NCBI GenBank assembly: GCA_009823505.1
Contig: VZQC01006583.1
Coordinates: 1,372,366 to 1,436,365 of the forward strand
Direction: 5' to 3'
DNA from: Rhizomys pruinosus
Lineage: Eukaryota > Chordata > Mammalia > Rodentia > Spalacidae
DNA: 64,000 bases
This document shows, in pieces, positions 10,662-19,685 of this stretch. A model generated the notes under the pieces. That model searched no databases and had not been told where the DNA came from. It worked only from the letters and a program-made list of their open reading frames with translations. Made by a program: the position numbers and the translations under genes. Position 1 is the stretch's first letter. The number at the start of each line of letters is the position of its first letter.

Positions 10662-10868
10662 GTGCTGGAGAAATGGCTCAGTGGTTAAGAGCACTGGCTG
10701 TTTTTGCAGAGGACCCAGGTTTGATTCCCAGCACCCACATGTCAGCTAACTCCAGTTCCAGGGGATGTGATACCTTCTTCTGATCTGTATGGGCACTGAA
10801 GGACACAGGTGCACTTAACATACATGCAGGCAATACACTAATACACATAAAATAAGAATAGTAAATAA
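10662..10868 (+). repeat. B3/B2-superfamily SINE
   Basis: Second same-strand SINE 13 bases downstream of the previous one. It has an intact B box 'ggtttgattccc'. 'tattacttt' on both sides (10649 and 10870) suggests insertion into the tail-flanking target of the first. Confidence 0.92.
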
Positions 10869-10879
10869 AGTTATTACTT

Positions 10880-11587
10880 TAGAATTAAGTGATTCAAATC
10901 CTGGATGTGTTTTTATTACAGTGCAGGTGGGTTATGCATTTAAATCTGTCATTTGTTAGATACGGGTCTCTTGTTAGATGACAAGCTCATAGGGAACAAA
11001 AGGAAACCTTAAAATCTCTTCCAGCATCCCCCTCAGTGAACCAGGCAGAAAGTAGCTTGTACAGTTAGTAATACCATGAGTTAGACGTTCATGTTTATCG
11101 TGGGAGGACTGACCCTTCTAATTAATCCCTGTGAGTCTCAGCATGCATGGGGCACCTCTGGTATTACTAATTAGGTCTCAGAACTGTCAGCTTTTTGAAG
11201 ATCTTGAAGAAACCAGAGATCAGTGAGAATTTTTGAAATAGGAATTAAACTAAAACATTAGAAACAATATTATGATCAGAACTCAAGAAAAATAGGACCT
11301 AAGAATACATTCTTTTCCAGGAAATTTAGACCAGTTATGTCCCAAATTCTGGACATTACTTAAGTAACAAATAGAATTTTAGCAGATATGAAGTTCTGTG
11401 AAGATGATAATGAGATCAGTTATTTAGAGGGCTCGGTCATAAGAAGCATGAAAATTATATAAACAAAAATGAAAACCTTCTAGTTTATTCATAAGCAGAG
11501 TGAACTCAGTTGTCAAAGAGCAGCTGGATCACATGTAATTGGCTATCAAGCAATGCTTCAAGACCCTGAGCATGCGTTTAAGAATTT
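10880..11587. other. No gene or repeat recognised
   Basis: AT-rich anonymous sequence with no notable frames. Confidence 0.45.
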
Positions 11588-11589
11588 AA

Positions 11590-11808
11590 AGCTGACTGGA
11601 GAGACAGCTCTGCAGGTGACAGCACTTCCAGCTCTTGCAGAAGACCCAGGCTCCACTGCAGAAGACCCAGGTTCCATTTCTATTATCCCCATGGCAGCTC
11701 ACAAACATTTGTAACTCCAGCTCCGGGGTGATCCTAAGCCTTATTTTGGCCTCCATGGTTACCAGACACATGCAAGGTATACACATGCAGGCAAAACATA
11801 AACTATAA
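11590..11808 (+). repeat. B3/B2-superfamily SINE with internal duplication
   Basis: The 'gcagaagacccagg' block occurs twice (11637 and 11659), a short tandem duplication inside the SINE. The usual 'aactccagctccggggtgat' follows. Confidence 0.82.
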
Positions 11809-11810
11809 CA

Positions 11811-11907
11811 GATCTCTGTGAGTTCAAGGTTAGCTTGGTCTACAGAGAGAGTCCCGGGGCCAGCTGGGGCTACAGGGAGACCTTGTCTCAAGAAAACACC
11901 AAAAAAA
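11811..11907 (+). repeat. B1 SINE, 5'-truncated
   Basis: Starts at 'agatctctgtgagttcaagg' and runs to 'gagaccttgtctcaag' plus an A-rich tail. The first third of B1 is absent. Confidence 0.85.
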
Positions 11908-11917
11908 GGATTTGGGG

Positions 11918-12122
11918 GGACGGGAGAGATGGTTCAATGGTTAAGAACACATACTGCTCTTCCAGAGGACTCAAGTTCAGTTCCCAGCAACCTTGTCAGG
12001 TAACTCATAATTGCCTTTAACTCTAGAGCCAAAGGAATTCCCAGTTTCTGGGCTGTGCATGCACCTGTGTTCATGTGTGCATACCTTGTCCTGGCCATAC
12101 ACACAATTAGGAATAATGAAGT
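11918..12122 (+). repeat. B2/B3-superfamily SINE
   Basis: 'gggagagatggttcaatggt' head, 'aagttcagttcccagcaacc' and a diverged 3' half. It is the third SINE in a row on the same strand. Confidence 0.82.
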
Positions 12123-12134
12123 TTGTTTTTAAAG

Positions 12135-12640
12135 GACATTGAAGTAGTCCCTCACCAAGGCTCAGGGAACATCATGGAAGAGGAAGTGGAAAGAATGGAA
12201 GAGCCGGAGGATGAGGAGGAAGGGTGTGAAATGCTGTCTTCTGGACATGCCATAGCTGCCATACACCTGTACTAACAGCAGCCATGGTCATGTGCACAAT
12301 AACTGACTAGATCAGATGAGCCAAACACTCAACAGTGAGATGAGCTCTCAAGACCCCACCTGACTGAGCTGGAAGTCAATAGCTGCTGAGAGAGGGCCAT
12401 TCTTTTCTGAGGGAGTGGTCACTGGTGGGTTTCCCACAGTCCAGTTCACAGACCCACCCCCACGCATATGTGGGAACCAACTATTTGAGTTTGTGGTTAC
12501 TTTTTTAAAGAAGAGGACATAAAGTTGTGAGGGGCTGTACTGGGGGGCTGCAGTGGAAGCTGGGGGAATTAAGGGATGGATACAATTATATTTCATTTCA
12601 CACACATAAAATCCTATAATGATACATATTTTTTTAAGTT
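12135..12640 (+). repeat. LINE-1 (Lx-like) 3' UTR fragment
   Basis: 'aacatcatggaagaggaagt', 'gtgaaatgctgtcttctgga' and 'gagggagtggtcactggtgg' are landmarks of the rodent Lx 3' UTR. The 3' end near 12600 has 'cacataaaatcc'. ORF2 is absent, so this is 5'-truncated. Confidence 0.65.
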
Positions 12641-12858
12641 AAAGCAGACCTCTTGATTTCAAACCGAGTATGTCACAAGTTAGAGTGCTGGGTCTTTAGA
12701 ATATGACCAAGAGGTACACTCTAGTGAAAGTATAGTTCTTTTTCAATTCCCTCAGTGCTGAGGTCATAGAGAAAATATCTAGTCTGAAATCTAAGGGGAA
12801 GCAAAGTCAATGTCTTTCTGAGCAGGGTGCCAGTACTTCAGAAAACAATTGGAAGGAG
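12641..12858. other. No gene recognised
   Basis: Short anonymous stretch between an L1 tail and a SINE. Confidence 0.4.
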
Positions 12859-13025
12859 CAGCGGGTTGGGGTGGCATCGAGTAAAGAGCGTCCGAGCGAA
12901 AGCATGGTAATTCCAGCAGTCGAGAGGCCAAGCAGAGAGGACCCCGAGTTTAAGGCCAGTGTAGGCTATGTAGGGAGTTCCAAACCAGCCTGAGCTACAC
13001 AGCAAAACCCGTCTCCAATGCCAAA
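12859..13025 (+). repeat. B4/B1-related SINE, diverged
   Basis: An ID-like start is followed by a B1-like end, 'gcctgagctacacagcaaaa' and 'cccgtctccaat'. It retains unusual CpG ('gcgtccgagcg'). Confidence 0.55.
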
Positions 13026-13049
13026 TAATAGTATTAAAATGTTAACACG

Positions 13050-13590
13050 CTTCTTCACAGTCAAGTGAAGGGATAACTCTGTGCGGAAGAAAATTATTGC
13101 CATCTATTCATCTGACATTAATATCTGAGCTATATAAAGAATATAAAGAATATTCTTTTTAAAAAGCATCAAAAGACCAAGCAACACAATCATGAAGCAG
13201 GTAATGAATTATTCTCAAAAGAATTTTAAATGGCTAGGAAGCATGTGAAAAAAATGTTAAACCTCCTTAGCTACACAGGACATGCCACTCAAAACTACAC
13301 TGAGATGTGTTCATTCCAGACAGAATGGTTATTATTAAGAAAACAACAACAGCACCTGGAGATGATGTGTGTGCAGGGGGAATGCACACAGTGTGAGAAT
13401 GTGGACTAGTGCAGCCACTGTGGAAATCAGTACGGAGTTCTGAAAGAAACTGAAAACACAACTACCATGTGATCCTGCTCTCCTGCTCATTAGTAGAGAT
13501 ACCTGCACATCTGCGGGCAGTGTGGCTCCATTCACAACAGCCAAGTGATGGGATGAGCTGGCTGTCCATCAATAGATGAATGGACAAAGA
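13050..13590 (+). repeat. LINE-1 ORF2 3'-terminal fragment, decayed
   Basis: Wording follows the C-terminal coding part of L1 ORF2: 'ttgccatctattcatctgac', 'aatggctaggaagcatgtga', 'gcagccactgtggaaatcag', then 'caatagatgaatggacaaag'. Frames are broken throughout, so this is an old dead copy. Confidence 0.75.
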
Positions 13591-13638
13591 ACACACACAC
13601 ACACACACACACACACTCTCACCACACACCACACACAA
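13590..13638 (+). repeat. (AC)n microsatellite
   Basis: Perfect AC run to about 13616, followed by an imperfect AC-rich tail. Confidence 0.93.
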
Positions 13639-13644
13639 TCAGTT

Positions 13645-13830
13645 GCAGTGGTTTATACTTGTAAACGCAGCCCTAACTGTGGTAAGGGGCAGAGAGAGGA
13701 GTCTCCCTGGGGCCCTTGGCCAGCCACCCTAGCTGAACTGTCATGCTTGGGTCCTAGTAAGGTTCCCTGTGTCAAAAAATGAGGCCGTATGTCTTGATGG
13801 CTGAAGAAGCGGACGTCCAACTTTCACCTC
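13645..13830 (+). repeat. B4-type SINE fragment
   Basis: The B1-like half ('cagtggtttatacttgtaaa', 'ccagccaccctagctgaact', 'gttccctgtgtcaaa') without its tRNA-derived head. Confidence 0.5.
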
Positions 13831-13849
13831 TACTTTGCTAGGTTTATAT

Positions 13850-13865
13850 ATAAACCTTGTTCTTT
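13850..13865 (+). repeat. Target-site duplication, left copy
   Basis: 'ataaaccttgttcttt' is repeated exactly at 14118-14133, flanking the B2 between. Confidence 0.93.
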
Positions 13866-14117
13866 TTTTTTATTTTAATTTTTTTTTATTTATTTCTATA
13901 TGTGTATGAATGTACTGTCTGCATGCAAGTCTGTGCACCCGTGTCATGCAGTGCCGCGGAGGTCAGAAGAGGGTGTCGGATTCCCCTGGAACCCTGGAGT
14001 TCTCCTGGAATTGGAGTTTCAGACGGTTCTCTGCCGCCATGTGGGTGCTGGGGATTGAACCCGGGTCCTCTGCAAGAGCGGTCTGCGCTCTTAACCACTA
14101 GGCCATCTCTCCAGCCC
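13866..14117 (-). repeat. B2-type SINE, young, with perfect 16-base TSD
   Basis: The + strand reads T-rich head, 'gtgtatgaatgtactgtctg', 'ggggattgaacccgggtcct' and 'ggccatctctccagccc'. The B box and several CpGs are intact, and the TSD is perfect, so this is among the youngest insertions here. A small 'ctggaa' repeat lies near 13986-14010. Confidence 0.96.
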
Positions 14118-14133
14118 ATAAACCTTGTTCTTT
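14118..14133 (+). repeat. Target-site duplication, right copy
   Basis: Identical to 13850-13865. Confidence 0.93.
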
Positions 14134-14356
14134 AGGTCATCATTAATGTGAATATTTATCTCTTAGGGGCCCCCAAACCACATTTTCTACAATAAAAGCC
14201 ATCTTATTGAAGACCCAAACTTGCCCCCCCCCCTTATTTTCAGAACTGCTACTTTGTATCAAGAACTTCAATATCCCTTTTATAGACACCTTCCCAACCT
14301 GTGCAGCCTTGTGGAGTAGACAATGGATTGTCTCTATTATTTAAAGTTTTATCTTG
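14134..14356. other. No gene recognised
   Basis: Anonymous stretch with one C run (about 14224). Confidence 0.4.
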
Positions 14357-14565
14357 GGGCTGGATGGAGATGGATCAGCGGTTGGGAGCACCTACTGCTC
14401 TTGCAGAGGACCCAGGTTCAATTCCCAGCACCCATATGGTGGCTAAGAACCGTCTTTAACTCCAGTTCCAGGGGAATCCGATGCCCTCTTCTGACCTACG
14501 TGGCATTGCATGACACGGGTGCACCAACCTACATGCAGACGGTGCACATAAAAAAAAAAAAAAGA
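14357..14565 (+). repeat. B2/B3-superfamily SINE
   Basis: 'ggggctggatggagatggat' head, intact 'cccaggttcaattcccagca', and 'aactccagttccaggggaat'. It ends in an A run at 14550-14562. Confidence 0.93.
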
Positions 14566-14576
14566 TTTGAAAGAAA

Positions 14577-14797
14577 TAAAGATTTATTTATTTATTTATT
14601 TATTTATTTATGCTTTATGTGTATCAGTGTTTCGTCTGCATGTACATAAGTGTGTGAAATGTGTACTTGTCTGTAGAGGCCAGAAGAATATAAGATCCCC
14701 TGTAACTGGAGTTACAGAAGGTTGTTAGCTACCATGCGGGTGCTGGGAATTAAGCCGGGGTCCTCTGCTCTTAATTGCTGAGCATCTCTCCATCCAA
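14577..14797 (-). repeat. B3/B2-superfamily SINE
   Basis: Starts with a (TTTA)n head (14581-14611) and ends with the reversed 'gagcatctctccatcc'. It faces the preceding + SINE tail to tail. Confidence 0.88.
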
Positions 14798-15034
14798 ATC
14801 TTTCCTAGTTTTTTCTGTACAGAACTGAAAACGAATTAATGGATTTCTCAAGTTTCACAGTGAATCCATAGCCTTTCCATAAGGCCTGTAACACCAGACT
14901 GCAATATTCTCTCATTTCTGCCCAACGCTGTGCCCCACAGAGGTGTGTAAATATCAACACTCACCCTGCCTGAGTGAGGAGGGGCATAAACAGAGTCTAA
15001 GGATCTTCCTCTGACTGTAATCTGACTAATATAA
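14798..15034. other. No gene recognised
   Basis: Short anonymous stretch. Confidence 0.4.
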
Positions 15035-15234
15035 TACTGGAGACCCAGGGAGAGGTTTTAGTGGGTACAGGCACCTGCCACCAAGCCAGACAACCTGAGT
15101 TTGATTCCTAGAACCCACATGGTGGAAGCTGAGAACTGACCCCAACAGGTTGTCCTCTGATCTCCACATGCACGCTGTGGCACACATGCACACACAAATA
15201 TACACAAACACATAGATGCAACATAAATAAATAT
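15035..15234 (+). repeat. tRNA-derived SINE of the B2/B3/B4 group
   Basis: 'ccaccaagccagacaacctg' and 'gagtttgattcctagaaccc' are followed by 'tggaagctgagaactgac' and 'gttgtcctctgatctccac', then a CA/AAATAAATA tail. Confidence 0.72.
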
Positions 15235-15597
15235 ACTGTGCTAGAACTCCTTTTGAGAACTACTTATCTTTAACTAATATATGTTAATGATTGGGTTTGC
15301 ACCTGAAATTATTTATTATGATGATTTTATTTCTAATGCAGTGAAGAGATTATGACCACATAGTCTGAGTAGTTTTATTTCAAATGTGCTTTGTATGTTG
15401 TACCCTGTGGGGCTCCTGGGGGGTCTCATAAACTGTGGGTGCTAGGAAACCCTTCTGTTGTTCAAGAATCTACATTGTAAAATGCTCCCTGAGCAATCCT
15501 TGCCTGATTTAACTTTGAGAAAACTTTAATAAACTAGTGTCATAAGTAGATAAGCCATTTGAGGAAGATTTTAGAGCCGTTATGAAAACAAATGTTG
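15235..15597. other. No gene recognised
   Basis: Anonymous AT-rich stretch with no useful frame. Confidence 0.4.
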
Positions 15598-15828
15598 GGG
15601 ACTGGAGAGATGGCTCGGTGGTTAAGTGCACTGGCTGCTCTTGCAGAAGACCTGGGTTTGATTCCCAGCACACACATGACAGTTAACAACCATCTGTTCC
15701 AGCTCCAGAGGACCCAATGCCCTCTTCTGATCTCAGTGGGCATTGCATGGCATGGACACACTTAAACGCAGGCAACACACTCATACACATAAAAATAATA
15801 GAATATTTTTAAAAATAAAATAATGTTG
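15598..15828 (+). repeat. B3/B2-superfamily SINE
   Basis: Full length with head 'ggggactggagagatggctc', B box 'gggtttgattcccagc' and an AT-rich 3' end. Confidence 0.93.
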
Positions 15829-16034
15829 AGAAACAGACAGTTTGGAAATCCAGGATTAATACCTTATCAGCTTCATGCACCAAATGATGCTTATAACATC
15901 TTTCCTCTGAATCATTTATGTTTCCTTCCACATTAACATTGGGTTAACTCTTCTTATTGAATGACATAAATTCCCTATTTGCCTCTAGTGGGATGCTTAT
16001 CTAAGCAATTTCTTTTACAGAAATGAGATTTGTT

Positions 16035-16260
16035 GGGGCTAGAGAAATGGCTCAGCGATTAAGAGCACTGACTGCTCTTGCAGAGGACCCGGGTTTGATT
16101 CCCAGCACCCATATGGTGGGCTAAGAACTGTCTTTAACTCCAGTTCCAGAGGAATCTGATGCCCTCTTCTGACCTCCACAGCATTGCATGACAAAGGTGC
16201 ACCAACCTACATGTAGGCAGTACACTCATACACATAAGAAGTAAAAAAAAAAAAGAAAAG
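16035..16260 (+). repeat. B2/B3-superfamily SINE with TSD
   Basis: Flanked by 'aaatgagatttgtt' (16021-16034) and 'aaatgaaatttgtt' (16261-16274), a 14-base TSD with one mismatch. A and B boxes are intact and an A-rich tail is present. Confidence 0.95.
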
Positions 16261-16274
16261 AAATGAAATTTGTT

Positions 16275-16417
16275 TTTCTACTTTATGAATTTCTGAGTTT
16301 ATACAATTTCCTTGCCTCATCACACAACAGTGCAGTCAAGCATCGAAGTTCAAAGGTTCTATTCAAAAGCATACGATTAAGATGAATGTCTCCACTTAAG
16401 CACGACTGCTGTAATTC
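16275..16417. other. No gene recognised
   Basis: Short spacer between SINEs. Confidence 0.4.
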
Positions 16418-16636
16418 TTTTTAAAATTTTTGTTTGTTCTTTGTGTAGAGTGTTACGGCCACATGTAAGCATACCACATGCATCCAATGCCCAAGGAGGT
16501 CAGAAGAGGTCATCAGATTTCCTGGAACTGGGGTTACAGAGGATTATCAGCCACCATGTGTGTGCTGGGAACCAAATTCAGGTCCTCTCTAGGAACAGGC
16601 CGTACTCTTCACCCCTGAGTCATCCCTCCAGCTCCA
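16418..16636 (-). repeat. B3-type SINE
   Basis: Diverged reverse copy: 'caaggaggtcagaagaggtc', 'cctggaactggggttacaga' and 'gagtcatccctccagctcc'. Confidence 0.82.
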
Positions 16637-16880
16637 TACCTCCATATCTTTATGACTAGCTTCTCTCTGAGCTAGTAACCTCAGAAGATTTAGTAATCCC
16701 CTGTCGCTGTGAGTAAAAATGATGCTTCTTTGATTGAGGAATTGCCTCTCAGCAGGTAACTGGATTGTGTTTTGCAAAAGAAGAAAACATGAAATAATTA
16801 AGATGACAGGATGTTGCACACATCACCGTTTCTGTAATTAGCAAAGCTCTGTGCACTGAATATCAAGGCTGCATTTTCCC
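16637..16880. other. No gene recognised
   Basis: Anonymous, no repeat signature. Confidence 0.4.
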
Positions 16881-16908
16881 CCCCAAATTACATTTGCTTA
16901 TTCATTTT

Positions 16909-16948
<40 letters not shown>

Positions 16949-17047
16949 TGGTATACCTGTGGAAATCTAAGGACAACTTGGGGGACTGAATGCAAGTCTT
17001 CATGCTTGGCAGCAAGGACTTTTACCCACTGAGCCCTCTCACCAGCG
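16881..17047 (-). repeat. B4-type SINE with (GT)n in its tail
   Basis: (GT)n at 16911-16947 is followed by 'ctaaggacaacttgggggac' and 'gcagcaaggacttttaccca' with 'gagccctctcaccagc', the reversed B4 head. The microsatellite grew from the CA-rich 3' end. Confidence 0.72.
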
Positions 17048-17834
17048 CGGGGCTGCCTTCCTTATGCACAGCTTTCTGGAGAAGAGACTAGCAGTTGCAG
17101 TTACCACTGGGACACACTGCCCAGAGCTCGTGATCTCTGTCCTTCCTCTCCTGCCTGAGTCACAGAGCGCTCCATGAGGGAAGCTGCACCCTGAGCTTCT
17201 TGCAGCGTCTCTGGAATCTCATCACCCCATTGCTCTGGGAACGCTACCTCTTTTAAGGGTTCCCATTCGCCCCGTTCCAGACAGATGATATCTCCCTGGA
17301 AAGAGACTCGGTTCTAATAAGAGTAGGTGGCTTTTTATTACCTTATTTTCACTTTTATCATGAAGAATAAAACCTGAACTGCCTGCTTCAGCCTTTTCAG
17401 CCCCTAAGAGCTGGGCTTTCTCCTCTGCACTTATTGAAACTTGAGCTCTTTTCATCTCCGGAAAGAATATCTCTGACTTTGAATTTCCTCATTTTTTTCT
17501 ACAAGCACAGGAAAACACTCAACGAACATTTCCCAGTACTGAGCTGCTCTGTGGGGAGCTATGTCCACCTGTGAGGACCTCAGAGTCTAGTGGGGCTCCG
17601 GTGTCACATTGGAGGTGAGTAGCCAGAGATGAGGGTGGAGGACCACGGAACCTAAGACAGACTGAACCAGGAAAGAGATGCCAGAGTGCGGTGAGGATGG
17701 AGAATCAGAACCCAATGGAAGGGCAGCTCCAGATGAGCCAGGAGCCAGGAACAGTGCTCCATGTGGGAGAAAGCACAGGGAAACGGGAGGGAAGGGACTC
17801 AGAAGGAAGGCAGGGGCAGGCCATCCTTCTCTTT
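17048..17834. other. No gene recognised
   Basis: Repeat-poor, balanced composition. The 77-codon minus frame (17222-17455) has no recognisable domain. The sequence becomes pyrimidine-rich from about 17820, where the pentanucleotide array begins. Confidence 0.4.
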
Positions 17835-17855
17835 CCTCCCTCCCTTCCTTCCCTC

Positions 17856-18875
17856 CTTTCCTTTCCTTTCCTTTCCTTTCCTTTCCTTTCCTTTCCTTTC
17901 CTTTCCTTTCCTTTCCTTTCCTTTCCTTTCCTTTCCTTTCCTTTCCTTTCCTTTCCTTTCCTTTCCTTTCCTTTCCTTTCCTTTCCTTTCCTTTCCTTTC
18001 CTTTCCTTTCCTTTCCTTTCCTTTCCTTTCCTTTCCTTTCCTTTCCTTTCCTTTCCTTTCCTTTCCTTTCCTTTCCTTTCCTTTCCTTTCCTTTCCTTTC
18101 CTTTCCTTTCCTTTCCTTTCCTTTCCTTTCCTTTCCTTTCCTTTCCTTTCCTTTCCTTTCCTTTCCTTTCCTTTCCTTTCCTTTCCTTTCCTTTCCTTTC
18201 CTTTCCTTTCCTTTCCTTTCCTTTCCTTTCCTTTCCTTTCCTTTCCTTTCCTTTCCTTTCCTTTCCTTTCCTTTCCTTTCCTTTCCTTTCCTTTCCTTTC
18301 CTTTCCTTTCCTTTCCTTTCCTTTCCTTTCCTTTCCTTTCCTTTCCTTTCCTTTCCTTTCCTTTCCTTTCCTTTCCTTTCCTTTCCTTTCCTTTCCTTTC
18401 CTTTCCTTTCCTTTCCTTTCCTTTCCTTTCCTTTCCTTTCCTTTCCTTTCCTTTCCTTTCCTTTCCTTTCCTTTCCTTTCCTTTCCTTTCCTTTCCTTTC
18501 CTTTCCTTTCCTTTCCTTTCCTTTCCTTTCCTTTCCTTTCCTTTCCTTTCCTTTCCTTTCCTTTCCTTTCCTTTCCTTTCCTTTCCTTTCCTTTCCTTTC
18601 CTTTCCTTTCCTTTCCTTTCCTTTCCTTTCCTTTCCTTTCCTTTCCTTTCCTTTCCTTTCCTTTCCTTTCCTTTCCTTTCCTTTCCTTTCCTTTCCTTTC
18701 CTTTCCTTTCCTTTCCTTTCCTTTCCTTTCCTTTCCTTTCCTTTCCTTTCCTTTCCTTTCCTTTCCTTTCCTTTCCTTTCCTTTCCTTTCCTTTCCTTTC
18801 CTTCCCTTCCCTTCCCTTCCCTTCCCTTCCCTTCCCTTCCCTTCCCTTCCCTTCCCTTCCCTTCCCTTCCCTTCC
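17856..18875 (+). repeat. Giant pentanucleotide array (CTTTC)189-(CTTCC)15
   Basis: From 17856 to 18800 there are 189 uninterrupted copies of CTTTC. At 18801 the unit switches abruptly to CTTCC, with 15 copies to 18875 and a mixed tail to about 18900. On the other strand this is (AAAGG)n and (AAGGG)n. Because no unit makes a stop codon, both strands carry 430-450-codon frames of five-residue repeats; these are artefacts. The strand is a pure homopurine-homopyrimidine tract with potential for triplex DNA. True length in the genome may differ from the assembly. Confidence 0.98.
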
Positions 18876-18900
18876 CTTTCCTTCCCTTCTCTTCCCTTTC

Positions 18901-19234
18901 CTCTCCCTTACACCTGCCCTCTCTCCTTCTCTCCATCTTTTCCATTCCTTCCTCTTTCTATTCTCTCAAATGAAAGTAAAATCGACAATTAGTTTAAAAA
19001 ATCACATACTTCTGAGTGTTCACCACACAGCTTCTACAGTTCTCAGTCTAATGCTCTTGTGTTTTTTCCCTGAACACAGCTGCCCCCAGCCTGACTTATT
19101 TTGAAGCAAATCCACGATCATGTGTTCTTTTCTTGGTAAACATCTCAAATTCAAAGGCTCTTCTAAAAACATTAACCACCAAATCATTTTCATAAAAACC
19201 CAACCATTATCTTAGTATTGTCAACTGTATTCAC

Positions 19235-19235
<1 letters not shown>
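18901..19235. other. No gene recognised
   Basis: Flank of the pentanucleotide array. Frames continuing from the array stop within 200 bases. Confidence 0.4.

Positions 19236-19266
<31 letters not shown>
19236..19266 (+). repeat. (GT)n microsatellite
   Basis: Perfect GT dinucleotide run. Confidence 0.95.
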
Positions 19267-19267
<1 letters not shown>

Positions 19268-19442
19268 GGTAGATACTTTATTCAGATTAGAATTCACATA
19301 GAGTATCCACTATGTAATTGGCATATCTGTATCTTGTCTCTAGATTTCCCCAGCTCCTGTCTATTCTGAGGTTGGGGTATGGGTTTGGGAAAGTAAATAG
19401 ACTACTTCTGTTTGTAATAAATTGTTTATATTTAAGATATGC

Positions 19443-19676
19443 TGAGGCCGGAGAGATGGCCTAGTGGTTAAGAGCACCGACTGCTCTTGCAGAGGACCCG
19501 GGTTCGTTCAATCCCCAGCACCCACATGGCGGCTGAGAACCGTCTTTAACTCCAGTTCCAAGGGAAGACACCCTCTTCTGACCTCTGCAGCATTGCATGA
19601 CATGGGTGCACAAACTTACAGATAGACAGTACGTTCATACACATATGAAAATAAATAAATAAAAATAAATTTTAAA
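19443..19676 (+). repeat. B2-type SINE with TSD
   Basis: Head 'tgaggccggagagatggcct', B-box region 'gggttcgttcaatcccc' with a four-base duplication, and a tail with repeated AAATAAAT. The short duplication 'aagatatgc' at 19434-19442 and 19677-19685 fits a TSD. Confidence 0.93.
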
Positions 19677-19685
19677 AAGATATGC

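Noticed and set aside
17587..19104. Four frames of 430-450 codons across the pentanucleotide array
   Set aside because: They are five-residue repeats produced by a stop-free 5-base unit in every frame on both strands, with no conserved flanking domain.
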